Positions 35,620-45,453 are shown, counted from the first letter of the stretch. The stretch is DNA of 64,000 bases from Bacteroidia bacterium (GCA_022072225.1 JAJVIC010000009.1:62001-126000); one strand, 5' to 3'. Numbers and translations: made by a program. Notes: a model not told the origin generated them from the letters alone.

Positions 35620-36957
35620 TTATAGTTGCTGAACAGCTTTTTTAAATTGACGACCACGGTCTTCGTAGTTCTCAAACAAGTCGAAACTCGCACAGGCAGG
35701 TGAAAGCAGAACAGTATCTCCTTTTTTACCGAGACGGTAGGATGCTTTTACTGCATCCGATGCGCTGGTTGTGTCAACAATAGTTTCCACCACATTTTTA
35801 AATGTGTCGTGAATTTTTTTGTTGTCAACTCCGAGGCAAATAATGGCTTTTACTTTTTTGCGAACCAGGTCCATCACCATCTCGTAATTGTTGCCTTTGT
35901 CAACACCGCCAACAATCCAGATAATAGGTGTGTTGATGCTTTCCAGCGCATACCATGCCGAGTTGATGTTGGTTGCCTTCGAGTCGTTGATGAACTCAAT
36001 GCCGTGAACCTTCGAAACTTTTTCAAGGCGGTGTTCCACATTTTGAAAATCGCTGAGACTTTCGCGGATGCTTTCTTTGCGCAGGTCAAGCAGTCGTCCT
36101 ACAATGCCTGCTGCCATTGTGTTGTAGATGTTGTGTTTTCCCTGTAATGCTAGTTCGTGTATTGACATAGTGAAGGTTTGGTTATTGATGGTTAGGTTAA
36201 TATTCTCGTTTTCTAAGTAAGCTCCCGGTTCTTTTTTCTCTTTGATGCTGAAAGGGAAAAGTCGAGCCGGAAGTTTTTTTTTTGCCACTTCCGCGGCTAT
36301 TATTTCGTCATCGTAACAGTAGATAAATGCATCGTCATGGTTTTGATTTTGTGTTATCCTGAACTTTGATTCGATGTAGCGTTGCATTTTGTATTCGTAG
36401 CTGTCCAAGTGGTCTTCAGTGATGTTCAGCAACACGGCTATGTTCACTCTTGAATGATACATATCGTCTAACTGAAAATTGCTCAACTCTAAAACACAGT
36501 ATTCAAAATCTCTTTCAGCCAACTGAAGCGCAAGGCTTTTTCCAACATTACCTGCAAGACAAACATCCACACCAGCTTTTTTCAGAATGTGGTATGTAAG
36601 CATGGTGGTAGTTGTTTTTCCGTTGGTTCCGGTAATGCCAATAATTTTTGCTTTGGTGTAACGCAATGCAAATTCTATTTCCGAAACCATTGAAATTTTA
36701 CGACTTCTCAATTCTTTGATTAATGGTGCTTTTTCAGGAATACCGGGACTTTTGATTATTTCCGAAGCATTCAGAATTAGTTCTTCAGTATGCTTTTCTT
36801 CTTCCCAGTTTATTCCATGCTGATTCAAAACGTCTTTATATTTCTGTTGAATTTTTCCTTTGTCGGAAACAATAACATCAAAGCCTTTTTTGAGCGCAAG
36901 CACTGCCGCGCCTGTTCCGCTTTCTCCCGCACCAAGTATGACGATTCGGTTGTTCAT
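35620..36957 (-). CDS. murD: UDP-N-acetylmuramoylalanine--D-glutamate ligase
   Basis: 445 aa from the ATG at 36957, which overlaps the mraY TAA as TAATG; the longer frame to 37014 would sit inside mraY and is rejected. Adds D-Glu to UDP-MurNAc-L-Ala. Motifs: VILGAGESGTGAA (UDP domain), [19 protein letters not shown] (ATP loop, near residue 112), LNITEDHLDSYEY, and the C-terminal HRLEKV...NDSKATN, WIVGGVDKG, LSPACASFD. Next is a partial paralogue of its third domain. Confidence 0.96.
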   Translation of the reverse strand: MNNRIVILGAGESGTGAAVLALKKGFDVIVSDKGKIQQKYKDVLNQHGINWEEEKHTEELILNASEIIKSPGIPEKAPLIKELRSRKISMVSEIEFALRYTKAKIIGITGTNGKTTTTMLTYHILKKAGVDVCLAGNVGKSLALQLAERDFEYCVLELSNFQLDDMYHSRVNIAVLLNITEDHLDSYEYKMQRYIESKFRITQNQNHDDAFIYCYDDEIIAAEVAKKKLPARLFPFSIKEKKEPGAYLENENINLTINNQTFTMSIHELALQGKHNIYNTMAAGIVGRLLDLRKESIRESLSDFQNVEHRLEKVSKVHGIEFINDSKATNINSAWYALESINTPIIWIVGGVDKGNNYEMVMDLVRKKVKAIICLGVDNKKIHDTFKNVVETIVDTTSASDAVKASYRLGKKGDTVLLSPACASFDLFENYEDRGRQFKKAVQQL

Positions 36958-38207
36958 TATCTCAGTTTCAGTGTTACGATGGTTACTACTGCCAGCATGA
37001 TTCCAACAATCCAAAAGCGTGTTACAATTTTCGATTCGTGATAACCTAACTTTTGATAGTGATGATGCAGCGGAGCCATTTTGAAAATTCGTCTTCCTTC
37101 ACCGTATTTTTTCTTTGTGTATTTAAACCAACTTACCTGCATCATTACGCTGAGATTTTCAATCAGGAAAATTCCGCAGAGCACCGGAATGAGTAATTCT
37201 TTTCGGATGCAAAGCGCAAATACAGCGATGATTCCGCCAAGTGAAAGACTTCCTGTATCGCCCATGAATACTTGCGCGGGGAAGGAATTATACCACAGAA
37301 ATCCGATGCAGGCACCAACGAATGCTGCAATGAAAACCACCAGCTCGCCTGTGCTGGGGATATACATAATGTTCAGGTAATCTGCAAAAATGCTGTTGCC
37401 CGAAACGTAGGCGAAGATGGCAAGCGCAACACCGATGATGGCAGAAGTTCCGGTGGCTAAACCATCCAAACCATCAGTCATATTGGCACCATTGGAAACC
37501 GCAGTAACAATCAGAATTACGATAGGGATAAAAATCAACCATGCCCATTCCATGTAGTTATCACCCATGAATTTTATAAGCGATGAATAATCAAACTCGT
37601 TGTTTTTGAAAAACGGAATGGTTGTTTTCAGTGATTTCTCTGATGCAGAATAAGTCGGTACTTTCTGCATCAATTCTCCGTCTTGTGTTAATGAAGCATA
37701 GCTTGCCGATTTGTCGCTGACAACTTTTTCTTTGATTACAACATGAGGATTGAAATACAGAGTTGCACCCACAATTAAACCGATTCCAACTTGTCCGATT
37801 ATTTTAAAACGCCCTGCCAAGCCTTCTTTATTTTTTCTGAAAACTTTGATGTAATCATCCAGGAAGCCAATTGTACCAAGCCATACGGTGCTGATAATCA
37901 TCAGCAGGATATAAACATTGTCTAATCGGGCGAATAGTAAAGTTGGAATCAGAATCGCAGAGAGGATAATTAACCCGCCCATGGTGGGAGTTCCTTTCTT
38001 CTGTAATTGGCCTTCTAATCCAAGGTCGCGAACTATTTCTCCAACCTGTTTCAGTTGCAGGTATTGGATAATTCGTTTGCCAAATACCATGGAAATAACA
38101 AGCGAAAAAATGATTGACATTGCCGCACGGAACGAAATGTATTTGAACACGCCTGCTCCCGGAAAATCAAAAGCTTTGTCTAAATATTCAAAAAGGTAAT
38201 ACAGCAT
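36957..38207 (-). CDS. mraY: Phospho-N-acetylmuramoyl-pentapeptide transferase
   Basis: 416 aa, longer than the ~360 of E. coli. Transfers phospho-MurNAc-pentapeptide to undecaprenyl phosphate to form lipid I. Motifs: [28 protein letters not shown] (Asp pair), [13 protein letters not shown], and [11 protein letters not shown]; the C-terminus has [11 protein letters not shown]. The extra length is a polar insertion of ~60 residues ([19 protein letters not shown] and following) between membrane segments, which I believe is usual in Bacteroidota. Confidence 0.97.
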   Translation of the reverse strand: MLYYLFEYLDKAFDFPGAGVFKYISFRAAMSIIFSLVISMVFGKRIIQYLQLKQVGEIVRDLGLEGQLQKKGTPTMGGLIILSAILIPTLLFARLDNVYILLMIISTVWLGTIGFLDDYIKVFRKNKEGLAGRFKIIGQVGIGLIVGATLYFNPHVVIKEKVVSDKSASYASLTQDGELMQKVPTYSASEKSLKTTIPFFKNNEFDYSSLIKFMGDNYMEWAWLIFIPIVILIVTAVSNGANMTDGLDGLATGTSAIIGVALAIFAYVSGNSIFADYLNIMYIPSTGELVVFIAAFVGACIGFLWYNSFPAQVFMGDTGSLSLGGIIAVFALCIRKELLIPVLCGIFLIENLSVMMQVSWFKYTKKKYGEGRRIFKMAPLHHHYQKLGYHESKIVTRFWIVGIMLAVVTIVTLKLR

Positions 38208-38208
38208 T

Positions 38209-39669
38209 TTAAATCGCTTGTTTTAAACTTTCGGTTAAAATTTTCATGTCATCAAACGGATGTTTTACTCCGTTTATTTCTTGGTATTTCTCGTGTCCTT
38301 TTCCTGCCAGCAAAATGATGTCGCCCGGCTTTGCCATGATGCAGGCAGTTCGGATAGCTTCTTTTCTGTCGGTAATGGAAACTGTCTTTTTCATGTCTGT
38401 TATCTCCACACCCTTTTTCATTTCTTCAATAATGTCTTCTGCTTTTTCGCTGCGGGGATTATCAGAAGTTAGAATAACTTTGTCGCTCATGGTGCATGCA
38501 ATTTTTGCCATCAGCGGACGTTTTGCGCGATCTCTGTCGCCACCGCATCCAACAATCGTAATCAGGGTTTCGTTTCCTGTGCGTATGTCGCGTATTGTTT
38601 TTAAAACATTTTCCAAAGCATCGGGAGTATGCGCATAATCAACAACTCCGATGATGTTATTGCCTGTTTTTACATATTGAAAACGACCTTCAACTGCTTC
38701 CAAAGCACTTAAACCAGTGAGCACATCTAATTTATTTTCGCCAAGCAGAACAGCTGTGGCATATACTGCCAGCAGGTTGTAAGCATTAAAAGAACCAATT
38801 AGGCGCGTGAGAATTTCTTTGTTGTCAATGTTCAACAACAGACCGCTTAATTGATTTTCAATAATCCTTCCTTTAAAGTCTGATAAACCTTTTAATCCAT
38901 AAGACCATTTTTTTGCTTTTGAATTCTGAACCATTATTTTCCCATTCTTATCATCGGTATTTATCAATGCGAATGAAGTTGCAGGCAGGTTGTTAAACAG
39001 ACCTTGCTTGGCTTTCAGATAATTGTCAAATGTTTTATGGTAATCTAAATGGTCGTGGGTGATGTTGGTGAAAACAGCACCTGTAAAGCGCAATCCTGCA
39101 ATTCTGTTTTGGTCAATGGCGTGTGAACTCACCTCCATGAAACAGTATTTACAATCAGCTTCCACCATCTGGCTCAGCAAGCTGTTCAGCGTAATTGCAT
39201 CGGGTGTGGTATGTGTTGCAGGAAGGCTTACGGTGTTGATTTTATTTACAACCGTTGAAAGCAGTCCTGCTTTAAAACCAAAATTCTGATAAAGGCGGTA
39301 AAGCAAAGTGGCAACAGTTGTTTTTCCGTTAGTTCCGGTAACACCTACCAGTTTTAGCTTTTCGGAAGGATTGTCGTAAAAGTTGGAAGAAACTATTCCA
39401 AGCGCGAAAGAGGAGTTTTTAACTTTTACGTAGGTTACTTTTTTGTCGCGCTCTTCCGGAAAAGTTTCGCAGACAACTGCAATGGCTCCATTTTCAACAG
39501 CTTGTTTAATAAACAAGTGTCCGTCAATGTTGCTGCCTTTCACCGCTACAAAAAGTGAATAATTTTTTGCCTGACGTGAGTCGGTAGTCAGCATCGTGAT
39601 GGCAATGTTTGTTGAGCCTGAAACATCATCAAGCCCTGCTTTATACAATATGTCTTTAAGCAACTTCAT
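38209..39669 (-). CDS. murE: UDP-MurNAc-L-Ala-D-Glu ligase MurE (probably meso-DAP-adding)
   Basis: 486 aa. ATP loop [19 protein letters not shown] near residue 107; [32 protein letters not shown]. The DNPRSE motif near residue 405 is the signature for meso-diaminopimelate as the added amino acid, so the peptidoglycan is probably DAP-type. The ATG overlaps the ftsI TAA as TAATG. Confidence 0.97.
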   Translation of the reverse strand: MKLLKDILYKAGLDDVSGSTNIAITMLTTDSRQAKNYSLFVAVKGSNIDGHLFIKQAVENGAIAVVCETFPEERDKKVTYVKVKNSSFALGIVSSNFYDNPSEKLKLVGVTGTNGKTTVATLLYRLYQNFGFKAGLLSTVVNKINTVSLPATHTTPDAITLNSLLSQMVEADCKYCFMEVSSHAIDQNRIAGLRFTGAVFTNITHDHLDYHKTFDNYLKAKQGLFNNLPATSFALINTDDKNGKIMVQNSKAKKWSYGLKGLSDFKGRIIENQLSGLLLNIDNKEILTRLIGSFNAYNLLAVYATAVLLGENKLDVLTGLSALEAVEGRFQYVKTGNNIIGVVDYAHTPDALENVLKTIRDIRTGNETLITIVGCGGDRDRAKRPLMAKIACTMSDKVILTSDNPRSEKAEDIIEEMKKGVEITDMKKTVSITDRKEAIRTACIMAKPGDIILLAGKGHEKYQEINGVKHPFDDMKILTESLKQAI

Positions 39670-41783
39670 TATGAAAGCTTCAATATTATTTCCCGTGATG
39701 TTGTAATTTCAGTTCCCGCGTTGATACTTTGTTGAACAACTGTTCCGCGTCCTTCAATTTTTACGCGTAAGCCAAGATTTTCCAAAATATAAATAGCATC
39801 TCTCGCGCCCATTCCAACTACTTTCGGAACAACACCTTTCGTGTTTACGCTTTCTTTTAGCTCTATTTTGTTGCCTTTATTTTCTGCATTTGCCCAACGC
39901 GAAGTGTTAAGCGTATCATTGTTAAGCGGAATATTTAATTTTGTCAGAGAGGTAACTAAATCGCTTTTGTTTCCGCGCTGTGCATAGGGAATTTTATTCT
40001 CTGCAAGAATTTCTTTTGCTTCTAATTCTTTATGTATGTCAAGACGGCTGGAATAAACTTTGTCGGCAATTTCTTTGAAAATGGGACCCGCAACAAGGTT
40101 TCCGTAATAAACAGAATTGGAAGGAGCATTTACAACTACAATGCAGGTATATTTCGGATTATCGGCAGGGAAATAACCTACGAACGAAGCCTGATAGGTT
40201 ATTTTTTGTCCCTTGTAAACCCCTTCTTTTGCTATTTGTGCTGTTCCGGTTTTTCCTGCAATTTTATAATCAGCATGTTTCAGATTTTTTGCAGTTCCGC
40301 TGTCAACAACACCCTCCATCATGCGTTTTACTTTGTCAATAGTTTCCTGCGAGCATATTTTTTCATTGATAACTTGCGTTTCAAATTTTTTCTCAACGAT
40401 TCCGTTTTTTGTAATTTCTTTCACAAATTTTGGTTTCACCATTTTTCCGTTGTTGGCAACTGCGTTGTAGAATGTTAAAATCTGCATGGGTGTCATCAGC
40501 AATTCATAACCAATAGACATCCATGGCAATGAAACACCGCTCCAGTCTTTGTCTTTCGGATTTTTAATTTTTGGTTTTCCTTCTCCCGGAATTTCTAAAT
40601 CCAATGGATTTTGCAAGTTCATTGCATAAATTCTGTCAATGAATTTTTGCGGATTTTTGGAATAATATTTATCCACCATTCTTGAAATTCCTATGTTGGA
40701 TGAAACCTCAAATGTTTCGTGCAGTGATATTTTTCCGTGACCACCTTTGTCGTGATTGGAATCTTTCATCGGTTGCCCATAGAAATAAATTACGCCCTTT
40801 TCTGTATCAACTATTTCGCTTGGAGAGGCCCCGTCTTCAAGTAAAGCAATAACTGAAGCCAGTTTAAAAGTTGAACCTGGTTCAGTAGCTTCACCAATGG
40901 CATAGTTGTAATACTCTCCGTATTCTTCAGAGTTTTTGCTTTTGCTCAGATTGGCAATGGCGCGGATTTCACCGGTTTCCACTTCCATTAAAATGGTGCA
41001 GCCGTGGTCGGCACCGTGTTTTTGCAGTTGTGTGAGCAGCGCATGTTCCGCCACATCCTGAATGTTGATGTCAATGGTGGTAACCAGGTCCATTCCATCC
41101 TGCGGCTCAATTTCGTTGTCATCGTTTAGTGGTTTCCAAACACCGCCTGCAATTTTTTGCATCAAACGTTTTCCGCCAACTCCGGTGAGATAACTATTGT
41201 AAGCACCTTCCAAACCGATGGGCTGAATGCCCGGACGCTCATAGCCAATTGTGCGCGCGGCAAGCTCGCGGAAAGGGCGTGAGCGTTTGCTTTGCTGAAG
41301 AGTAATTAATCCGCCTTTGTATTTTCCGTTTTTGAAAATGGGGAACTTCTTCATTTTCTGAAGCTCAACGTAGCTTACGTTTTTGCGAATGAGGAAATAG
41401 CGTTCTTTATTTCTTCTTGCTTCTTTCAGTTCGGCTTTGTATTGCAGTTTAGATTTATCACCAAAAAGATTGGCAAGACAGAGTGCGAGTGAATCAAGAT
41501 TTTCGTTGAAAACTTTATCCGTGATTGGGTTGGCGCAAACATCCATGCGCACTTCATAAATCGGAAATGAAGTTGCTAACAAACTGCCGTCTGTTGCAAA
41601 AATATTTCCGCGTGCTGCTTCAATTTCGCGATACTCAGTAGTTAAGGCTTCTGCTTTTGCTCTCCATTTTTCGCCCTGAATGAATTGCACGTTTACTACC
41701 TGTGCGATAATGGCAATGCCGAATACGCACATCATTGCATACAAAAGATACACACGCCATAATATGTCTTTCTTCGTTTCCAA
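39669..41783 (-). CDS. ftsI: Septal penicillin-binding protein (FtsI/PBP3-like) with PASTA domain
   Basis: 704 aa. One N-terminal membrane segment, dimerisation region with RSRPFRELAARTIG, then the transpeptidase with the catalytic serine in GSTFKLASV (SxxK), SSNIG (SxN) and KTGTAQ (KTG). The last ~60 residues (VPKVVGMGARDAIYILENLG, shortened) are a PASTA domain. It cross-links septal peptidoglycan together with FtsW. The start is TTG, 2 nt after the ftsL stop; the next in-frame Met lies inside the membrane segment, so TTG is preferred. Confidence 0.95.
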   Translation of the reverse strand: METKKDILWRVYLLYAMMCVFGIAIIAQVVNVQFIQGEKWRAKAEALTTEYREIEAARGNIFATDGSLLATSFPIYEVRMDVCANPITDKVFNENLDSLALCLANLFGDKSKLQYKAELKEARRNKERYFLIRKNVSYVELQKMKKFPIFKNGKYKGGLITLQQSKRSRPFRELAARTIGYERPGIQPIGLEGAYNSYLTGVGGKRLMQKIAGGVWKPLNDDNEIEPQDGMDLVTTIDINIQDVAEHALLTQLQKHGADHGCTILMEVETGEIRAIANLSKSKNSEEYGEYYNYAIGEATEPGSTFKLASVIALLEDGASPSEIVDTEKGVIYFYGQPMKDSNHDKGGHGKISLHETFEVSSNIGISRMVDKYYSKNPQKFIDRIYAMNLQNPLDLEIPGEGKPKIKNPKDKDWSGVSLPWMSIGYELLMTPMQILTFYNAVANNGKMVKPKFVKEITKNGIVEKKFETQVINEKICSQETIDKVKRMMEGVVDSGTAKNLKHADYKIAGKTGTAQIAKEGVYKGQKITYQASFVGYFPADNPKYTCIVVVNAPSNSVYYGNLVAGPIFKEIADKVYSSRLDIHKELEAKEILAENKIPYAQRGNKSDLVTSLTKLNIPLNNDTLNTSRWANAENKGNKIELKESVNTKGVVPKVVGMGARDAIYILENLGLRVKIEGRGTVVQQSINAGTEITTSREIILKLS

Positions 41784-41785
41784 TT

Positions 41786-42196
41786 TTATTTTGTATTCAG
41801 TTCTTCTTCAGTAACCACAATCTTTTTTGGCGGAACCACCGATTCCTTCAAACCTGTTTCTGCCACTGCTTTAGCCACTTCACTTTGCTTTGACTTAAAC
41901 ATCAATTCTGATTTTGTAGTGATGTATTCTGAGCGCAATTCTTTCAACTCGTTACTGATGGTATTCATGCGGAAAACATTTTTCTCGGAGTAATAGCGAT
42001 TGCCGATATAAATAATTCCGATGAAGGATATGAAAAGCAGGAAAGGAAGCATCTCAACTACGTTTTCTTTAGTCATAAAACTGCCATCCAGAAAGCGCAT
42101 AACTTTTTTTGCCGCAGGTGGGCTGCTTGCTGCTTTTTCCGGTTTTTCAGCAACTGCTTCTATTGGAATTTCTATGTCTTCTTTCAACTTGTTCAT
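41786..42196 (-). CDS. ftsL: FtsL-like divisome protein
   Basis: 136 aa. A cytoplasmic N-terminal tail rich in Glu, Ala and Lys, one membrane segment (MLPFLLFISFIGIIYIGNRY), and a periplasmic coiled-coil (NTISNELKELRSEYITTKSE). Sequence similarity to E. coli FtsL is slight; the call rests on topology and on position between rsmH and ftsI. It begins directly after the rsmH stop (TAA then ATG). Confidence 0.8.
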   Translation of the reverse strand: MNKLKEDIEIPIEAVAEKPEKAASSPPAAKKVMRFLDGSFMTKENVVEMLPFLLFISFIGIIYIGNRYYSEKNVFRMNTISNELKELRSEYITTKSELMFKSKQSEVAKAVAETGLKESVVPPKKIVVTEEELNTK

Positions 42197-43117
42197 TTAT
42201 GCAGCTTCGCGTTTCAAAGGGTTTACTCGTTCAGCAATGCGTAACACGGCACTGCGTGAACGTGAGTTTTCTGTCAATTCTTTTTCAGATGCAGTAATCG
42301 GTTTTGAGTTGATGGCACGAAAGGGTAATTGCTGATTTCCGAAAAAATCTTTTTCCAGTTCGCCTTCGGTGTTTCCTTTCTTAATCAGTTTTTTTACCAG
42401 ACCATCTTCTAAGGAGTGGTAGGAAATAACAACCAGTCGCCCGCCTTCACGGATAATATCAGGACATTGTGAAAGAAACTCTTCCAGTGCTTCGGTTTCT
42501 TTATTCACTTCGATGCGCAGTGCCTGATAAATTTTTGCGAGAAACTTGTTTTCTTTTCCGCGCGGTGCTAAAGGCATTACCAGATTTTTCAGGTCTTCGG
42601 TGGTCTGTATTTCCTTTTGTGCGCGTTTTTCTTCTATGGTTTTCGCCAGTTTCCAGGCTTCTTTCAAATCACCGTATTCTGCAAATATTTTTTTGAGTTG
42701 TTCGGGTGAATAGGTGTTTAAAATATATGCTGCAGTTAATGGAGATGTAGTATCCATGCGCATATCCAAGGGTCCGTCAAAGCGGGTAGAGAAACCTCTT
42801 TCGGGTGTATCAAACTGGTGGGACGAAACCCCGAGGTCGGCAAGTATGCCATCCACGGGAAGGGCTTTGTAGTACTTTAAAAAATTCCGGGCGAACCTGA
42901 AATTTTGTTTTATGAGCATAAACCGGTTATCGTTTATCGTGTTTGCGGCAGCGTCTGCATCCTGGTCAAATGCGTAGAGTTTGCCTGTTGTCAATCTTTT
43001 CAATATCTCTTTCGAGTGTCCTCCTCCTCCGAACGTTACATCCACATAGGTTCCGTCCGGTTTTATGTTCAGCCCTTCAATACACTCGCTCAACAAAACC
43101 GGTTGGTGATAACTCAT
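42197..43117 (-). CDS. rsmH: 16S rRNA (cytosine-N4)-methyltransferase RsmH
   Basis: 306 aa from the ATG at 43117; an in-frame TTG one codon upstream is ignored. Methylates N4 of C1402 in 16S rRNA. N-terminal HQPVLLSECIEGL, SAM motif YVDVTFGGGGHSKEIL, the ADLGVSSHQFDTPERGFS block and the C-terminal ISYHSLEDGLVK are diagnostic. Also called mraW; second gene of the dcw cluster. Confidence 0.97.
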   Translation of the reverse strand: MSYHQPVLLSECIEGLNIKPDGTYVDVTFGGGGHSKEILKRLTTGKLYAFDQDADAAANTINDNRFMLIKQNFRFARNFLKYYKALPVDGILADLGVSSHQFDTPERGFSTRFDGPLDMRMDTTSPLTAAYILNTYSPEQLKKIFAEYGDLKEAWKLAKTIEEKRAQKEIQTTEDLKNLVMPLAPRGKENKFLAKIYQALRIEVNKETEALEEFLSQCPDIIREGGRLVVISYHSLEDGLVKKLIKKGNTEGELEKDFFGNQQLPFRAINSKPITASEKELTENSRSRSAVLRIAERVNPLKREAA

Positions 43118-43130
43118 CAATACGAACCGG

Positions 43131-43592
43131 TTAGATGTTGTTTTTTTGCTTGCTCATTACTCTGCTTGCAAGCGCAGCAATTTCATCAGGAGTAAGCTGC
43201 TGAATTTTCTGAGTTTCGTTTTCAGGATTCCACATCTCCAGAAAACCACCCAGCGATTTCAGTATAATATCTTTGTCTAATTGCGCATGCTCCTGCAACA
43301 TTTTAGGGATAAGAATGCGGTTGTTTGAATCGATTTCGAGTGTATGTGCTCCGCTGAAGAATAAACGGATGAAATCAATGTTTTCGCGTTCTTGTGTATT
43401 TATGCCGTTGAGCGATTTCATTTTTTCGTCCCAAACATTTTTGGGATAGAGTTCAAGGCATTTCTCATAAACGCTGCGTTTTAAAACAACTGCATTATTG
43501 CCGTCAGGAAACTGGCGCAACAACGTGGCAGGCAGAATTAATCTGCCCTTTGCATCCATTTTACACCTGTAATCTCCTGTTATCAGCGACAT
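43131..43592 (-). CDS. mraZ: Transcriptional regulator MraZ
   Basis: 153 aa. Two SpoVT/AbrB-like half domains: GDYRCKMDAKGRLILPATLL at residues ~6-25 (DxKGR motif) and LEIDSNNRILIPKMLQEHA at ~85-103 (DxxxR motif). MraZ forms a ring and binds short direct repeats upstream of its own gene to control the dcw operon. A fitting repeat lies 36-65 nt upstream of the start. Confidence 0.96.
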   Translation of the reverse strand: MSLITGDYRCKMDAKGRLILPATLLRQFPDGNNAVVLKRSVYEKCLELYPKNVWDEKMKSLNGINTQERENIDFIRLFFSGAHTLEIDSNNRILIPKMLQEHAQLDKDIILKSLGGFLEMWNPENETQKIQQLTPDEIAALASRVMSKQKNNI

Positions 43593-43611
43593 GCTTTTTT
43601 ATTAGAAAGCC

Positions 43612-43619
43612 CAAAAATA
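43612..43619 (-). promoter_or_regulatory. -7 box of the dcw operon
   Basis: TATTTTTG on the minus strand, full match to TAnnTTTG, 19 nt before the mraZ ATG. A TTTG lies 14 nt upstream, closer than the usual 19-21; the -33 region is covered by the candidate MraZ operator. Confidence 0.55.
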
Positions 43620-43627
43620 AGTTAAAG

Positions 43628-43657
43628 TTTTCACAAATCCCCACTTTTCGCCACAAA
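43628..43657 (-). promoter_or_regulatory. Candidate MraZ operator: three 10-bp direct repeats
   Basis: Read on the minus strand: TTTGTGGCGA, AAAGTGGGGA, TTTGTGAAAA in immediate succession, each with GTG at the same position. The 10-bp phasing and GTG core resemble known MraZ boxes (AAAGTG[TG]N3 repeats in mollicutes; TGGGN with 5-nt gaps in E. coli). It overlaps the expected -33 region of the mraZ promoter, as expected for a repressor. Confidence 0.55.
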
Positions 43658-43890
43658 TTGTTGAAAACTTTTAAATTTTAGTGTTTTTTCAATACTTGTA
43701 ATGTATTGAAATGCTTATTAATAAAGGATTTTAAGAGTTATTAATATGGTGGGGAATTGTGGAGATAAAATCGTTAAAAATGATTTTTTTGATGTTTTTA
43801 AGGTTATAAAACCATAAAAATGACTTTTACTAATCGGGTTTTTTGTAGGCTTTAATTCCTATTTTTGCCAACATTGATTTTTATGAGCAG
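43658..43890. other. AT-rich intergenic region between divergent mraZ and hydrolase genes
   Basis: Very AT-rich. It contains TATTTTTG at 43860-43867 on the plus strand as a likely -7 box for the hydrolase gene (23 nt before its ATG). No other feature seen. Confidence 0.45.
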
Positions 43891-44655
43891 ATGGATTACG
43901 AGATAAAAAAAGAAGGTAAGTTTCAATATGTAGAATGTGGTGAAGGACCTGTAATTGTGGTATTGCACGGACTTTTTGGTGCGCTCAGTAATTTCAAGGA
44001 TGTTTTGGATTATTTTTCAGGAAAATACAGGGTTGTAATTCCTATTATGCCGATTTATGATTTACCTGTTCCTGAAACCAATGTACGCGCTTTGGCCGAT
44101 TTTATCCGTGATTTTATTGATTACAAAGGCTATGAAAAAGTAACGCTGTTGGGTAATTCATTGGGTGGACACGTTTCGTTGGTTTATATTCAACACTATC
44201 CGGCAAAAGTTCATTCCGTTATTCTTACAGGAAGTTCAGGACTTTATGAAAATGCTTTTGGAGGTACATTTCCGCGCAGAGGCGATTATGATTTCATTAA
44301 GCAAAAAGTAGAACTTACATTTTATGACCCTGCCACTGCTACAAAAGAATTAGTGGACGAAGTGTTCGCCATTGTTAAGGATAAAGAAAAGGTAATTCGC
44401 ACATTGGCATTGGCTAAATCAGCAATTCGTCATAACATGGCTGATGAGTTGAAAAATTTCAATGTTCCGTTTTGTCTTATCTGGGGACGCAACGATATTA
44501 TTACTCCGCCAGATGTGGCTGATGAATTTCATAAACTACTTCCTCAATCAGATTTATTTTGGATTGATAAATGCGGACACGCAGCCATGATGGAGCGGCC
44601 TGCAGAATTTAATGAGATATTGAGCAAATGGCTGGATAAATTATTTGGTCGTTAA
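43891..44655 (+). CDS. Alpha/beta-fold hydrolase
   Basis: 254 aa. Oxyanion-hole motif LHGLFGALSNF near residue 28, nucleophile elbow GNSLGG (Ser near residue 93), acid in IWGRNDIITPP, and catalytic His in CGHAAMMERPAEF. Ordinary for the superfamily; the substrate (ester, lactone or similar) cannot be told. Cytoplasmic, no signal peptide. It precedes engB on the same strand, separated by a hairpin repeat. Confidence 0.88.
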   Translation: MDYEIKKEGKFQYVECGEGPVIVVLHGLFGALSNFKDVLDYFSGKYRVVIPIMPIYDLPVPETNVRALADFIRDFIDYKGYEKVTLLGNSLGGHVSLVYIQHYPAKVHSVILTGSSGLYENAFGGTFPRRGDYDFIKQKVELTFYDPATATKELVDEVFAIVKDKEKVIRTLALAKSAIRHNMADELKNFNVPFCLIWGRNDIITPPDVADEFHKLLPQSDLFWIDKCGHAAMMERPAEFNEILSKWLDKLFGR

Positions 44656-44663
44656 AACTTCAT

Positions 44664-44707
44664 CACAGATTACAGATGTTAATTTCTGAAAACCTTTGTA
44701 ATCTGTG
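44664..44707. repeat. Inverted repeat CACAGATTACA ... TGTAATCTGTG
   Basis: Perfect 11-bp arms around a 22-nt centre, filling the gap between the hydrolase gene and engB. No T-run follows, so it is a poor terminator. Confidence 0.65.
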
Positions 44708-44723
44708 GTAAAATAAAAATACT

Positions 44724-45329
44724 ATGCTGATAAAAAGTGCGCGTTTTGCTGTCAGCAGTCCTGAAGTAAAGAATTGCCCCAAACCTGTTTTTCCGGAATA
44801 CGCTTTTATCGGGCGCAGTAATGTTGGAAAGTCATCACTGATTAATATGCTGGTGCAGCAAAAAGGTATGGCCAAGACTTCTTCCACACCCGGAAAAACT
44901 CAGCTGATTAATCATTTTCTGGTGAACGAAAACTGGTACCTGGTAGATTTGCCGGGATACGGTTTTTCTAAAACAGGTAAAGATAAAGCAGCCGGTTTCG
45001 GTAAGATGATCTCCGACTATATTTTGCAGCGCGAAAACCTGATGAATCTCTTTGTATTAATAGACTCACGCTTGCCCATGCAAAAGGCTGACGAAAGTTT
45101 CTTTTTATGGCTGGGCGAAAATCAGGTTCCGTTTTCAATAGTATTTACCAAGGCAGATAAATCTGGCCGGTCAACGCTGAATACCAATCTGGCTAATTAT
45201 AGAAAGAAGTTACTTGATTATTGGGAAGAGCTTCCTCTGGTTTATATTACTTCTGTAACAACCCAAACTGGCCGCGATGAATTGCTCAATTCTATTGAGG
45301 AGATGAATAAAAATTTCAAACCGTATTAA
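44724..45329 (+). CDS. engB: Ribosome biogenesis GTPase EngB (YihA/YsxC)
   Basis: 201 aa. G1 loop FIGRSNVGKSSLIN near residue 30, G2 TSSTPGKTQ, G3 VDLPGYGFSK, G4 TKADK and G5 TSVTTQTG. Needed for assembly of the 50S subunit. Length is typical. Confidence 0.95.
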   Translation: MLIKSARFAVSSPEVKNCPKPVFPEYAFIGRSNVGKSSLINMLVQQKGMAKTSSTPGKTQLINHFLVNENWYLVDLPGYGFSKTGKDKAAGFGKMISDYILQRENLMNLFVLIDSRLPMQKADESFFLWLGENQVPFSIVFTKADKSGRSTLNTNLANYRKKLLDYWEELPLVYITSVTTQTGRDELLNSIEEMNKNFKPY

Positions 45330-45330
45330 A

Positions 45331-45402
45331 CGTCATTGCGAGGTTTTTAACCCGAAGCAATCTCTGTAGATTTTGAGATTGCTTCGCTATGCTCTTAATG
45401 AT
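45331..45402. repeat. Dispersed hairpin repeat CGTCATTGCGAGG family
   Basis: Inner arms GAAGCAATCTC (45354-45364) and GAGATTGCTTC (45375-45385) pair over 11 bp. The outer arms are degenerate here. Same family as 27051-27119. Confidence 0.75.
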
Positions 45403-45407
45403 CCAAA

Positions 45408-45439
45408 CAAAAAGCCCCTCGTTTCCGAAGGGCTTTTTG
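45408..45439. terminator. Bidirectional terminator between engB and the PKD protein gene
   Basis: CAAAAAGCCC, central TCGTTTCCGA, GGGCTTTTTG. The A-run and T-run on opposite sides let it work on both strands of these convergent genes. Confidence 0.85.
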
Positions 45440-45453
45440 TTTAATGCTTCTGA

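Noticed and set aside
36958-37014. N-terminal extension of murD
   Set aside because: It lies inside mraY. The ATG at 36957 makes a TAATG junction and the usual MurD N-terminus.
40032-40478. 148-codon frame opposite ftsI
   Set aside because: Antisense shadow of a well-supported penicillin-binding protein; Phe/Asn/Cys-rich composition is typical of antisense translation.
44664-44707. Terminator between hydrolase and engB
   Set aside because: The stem is perfect, but the 22-nt loop and absence of a T-run make it unlikely; listed as a repeat instead.
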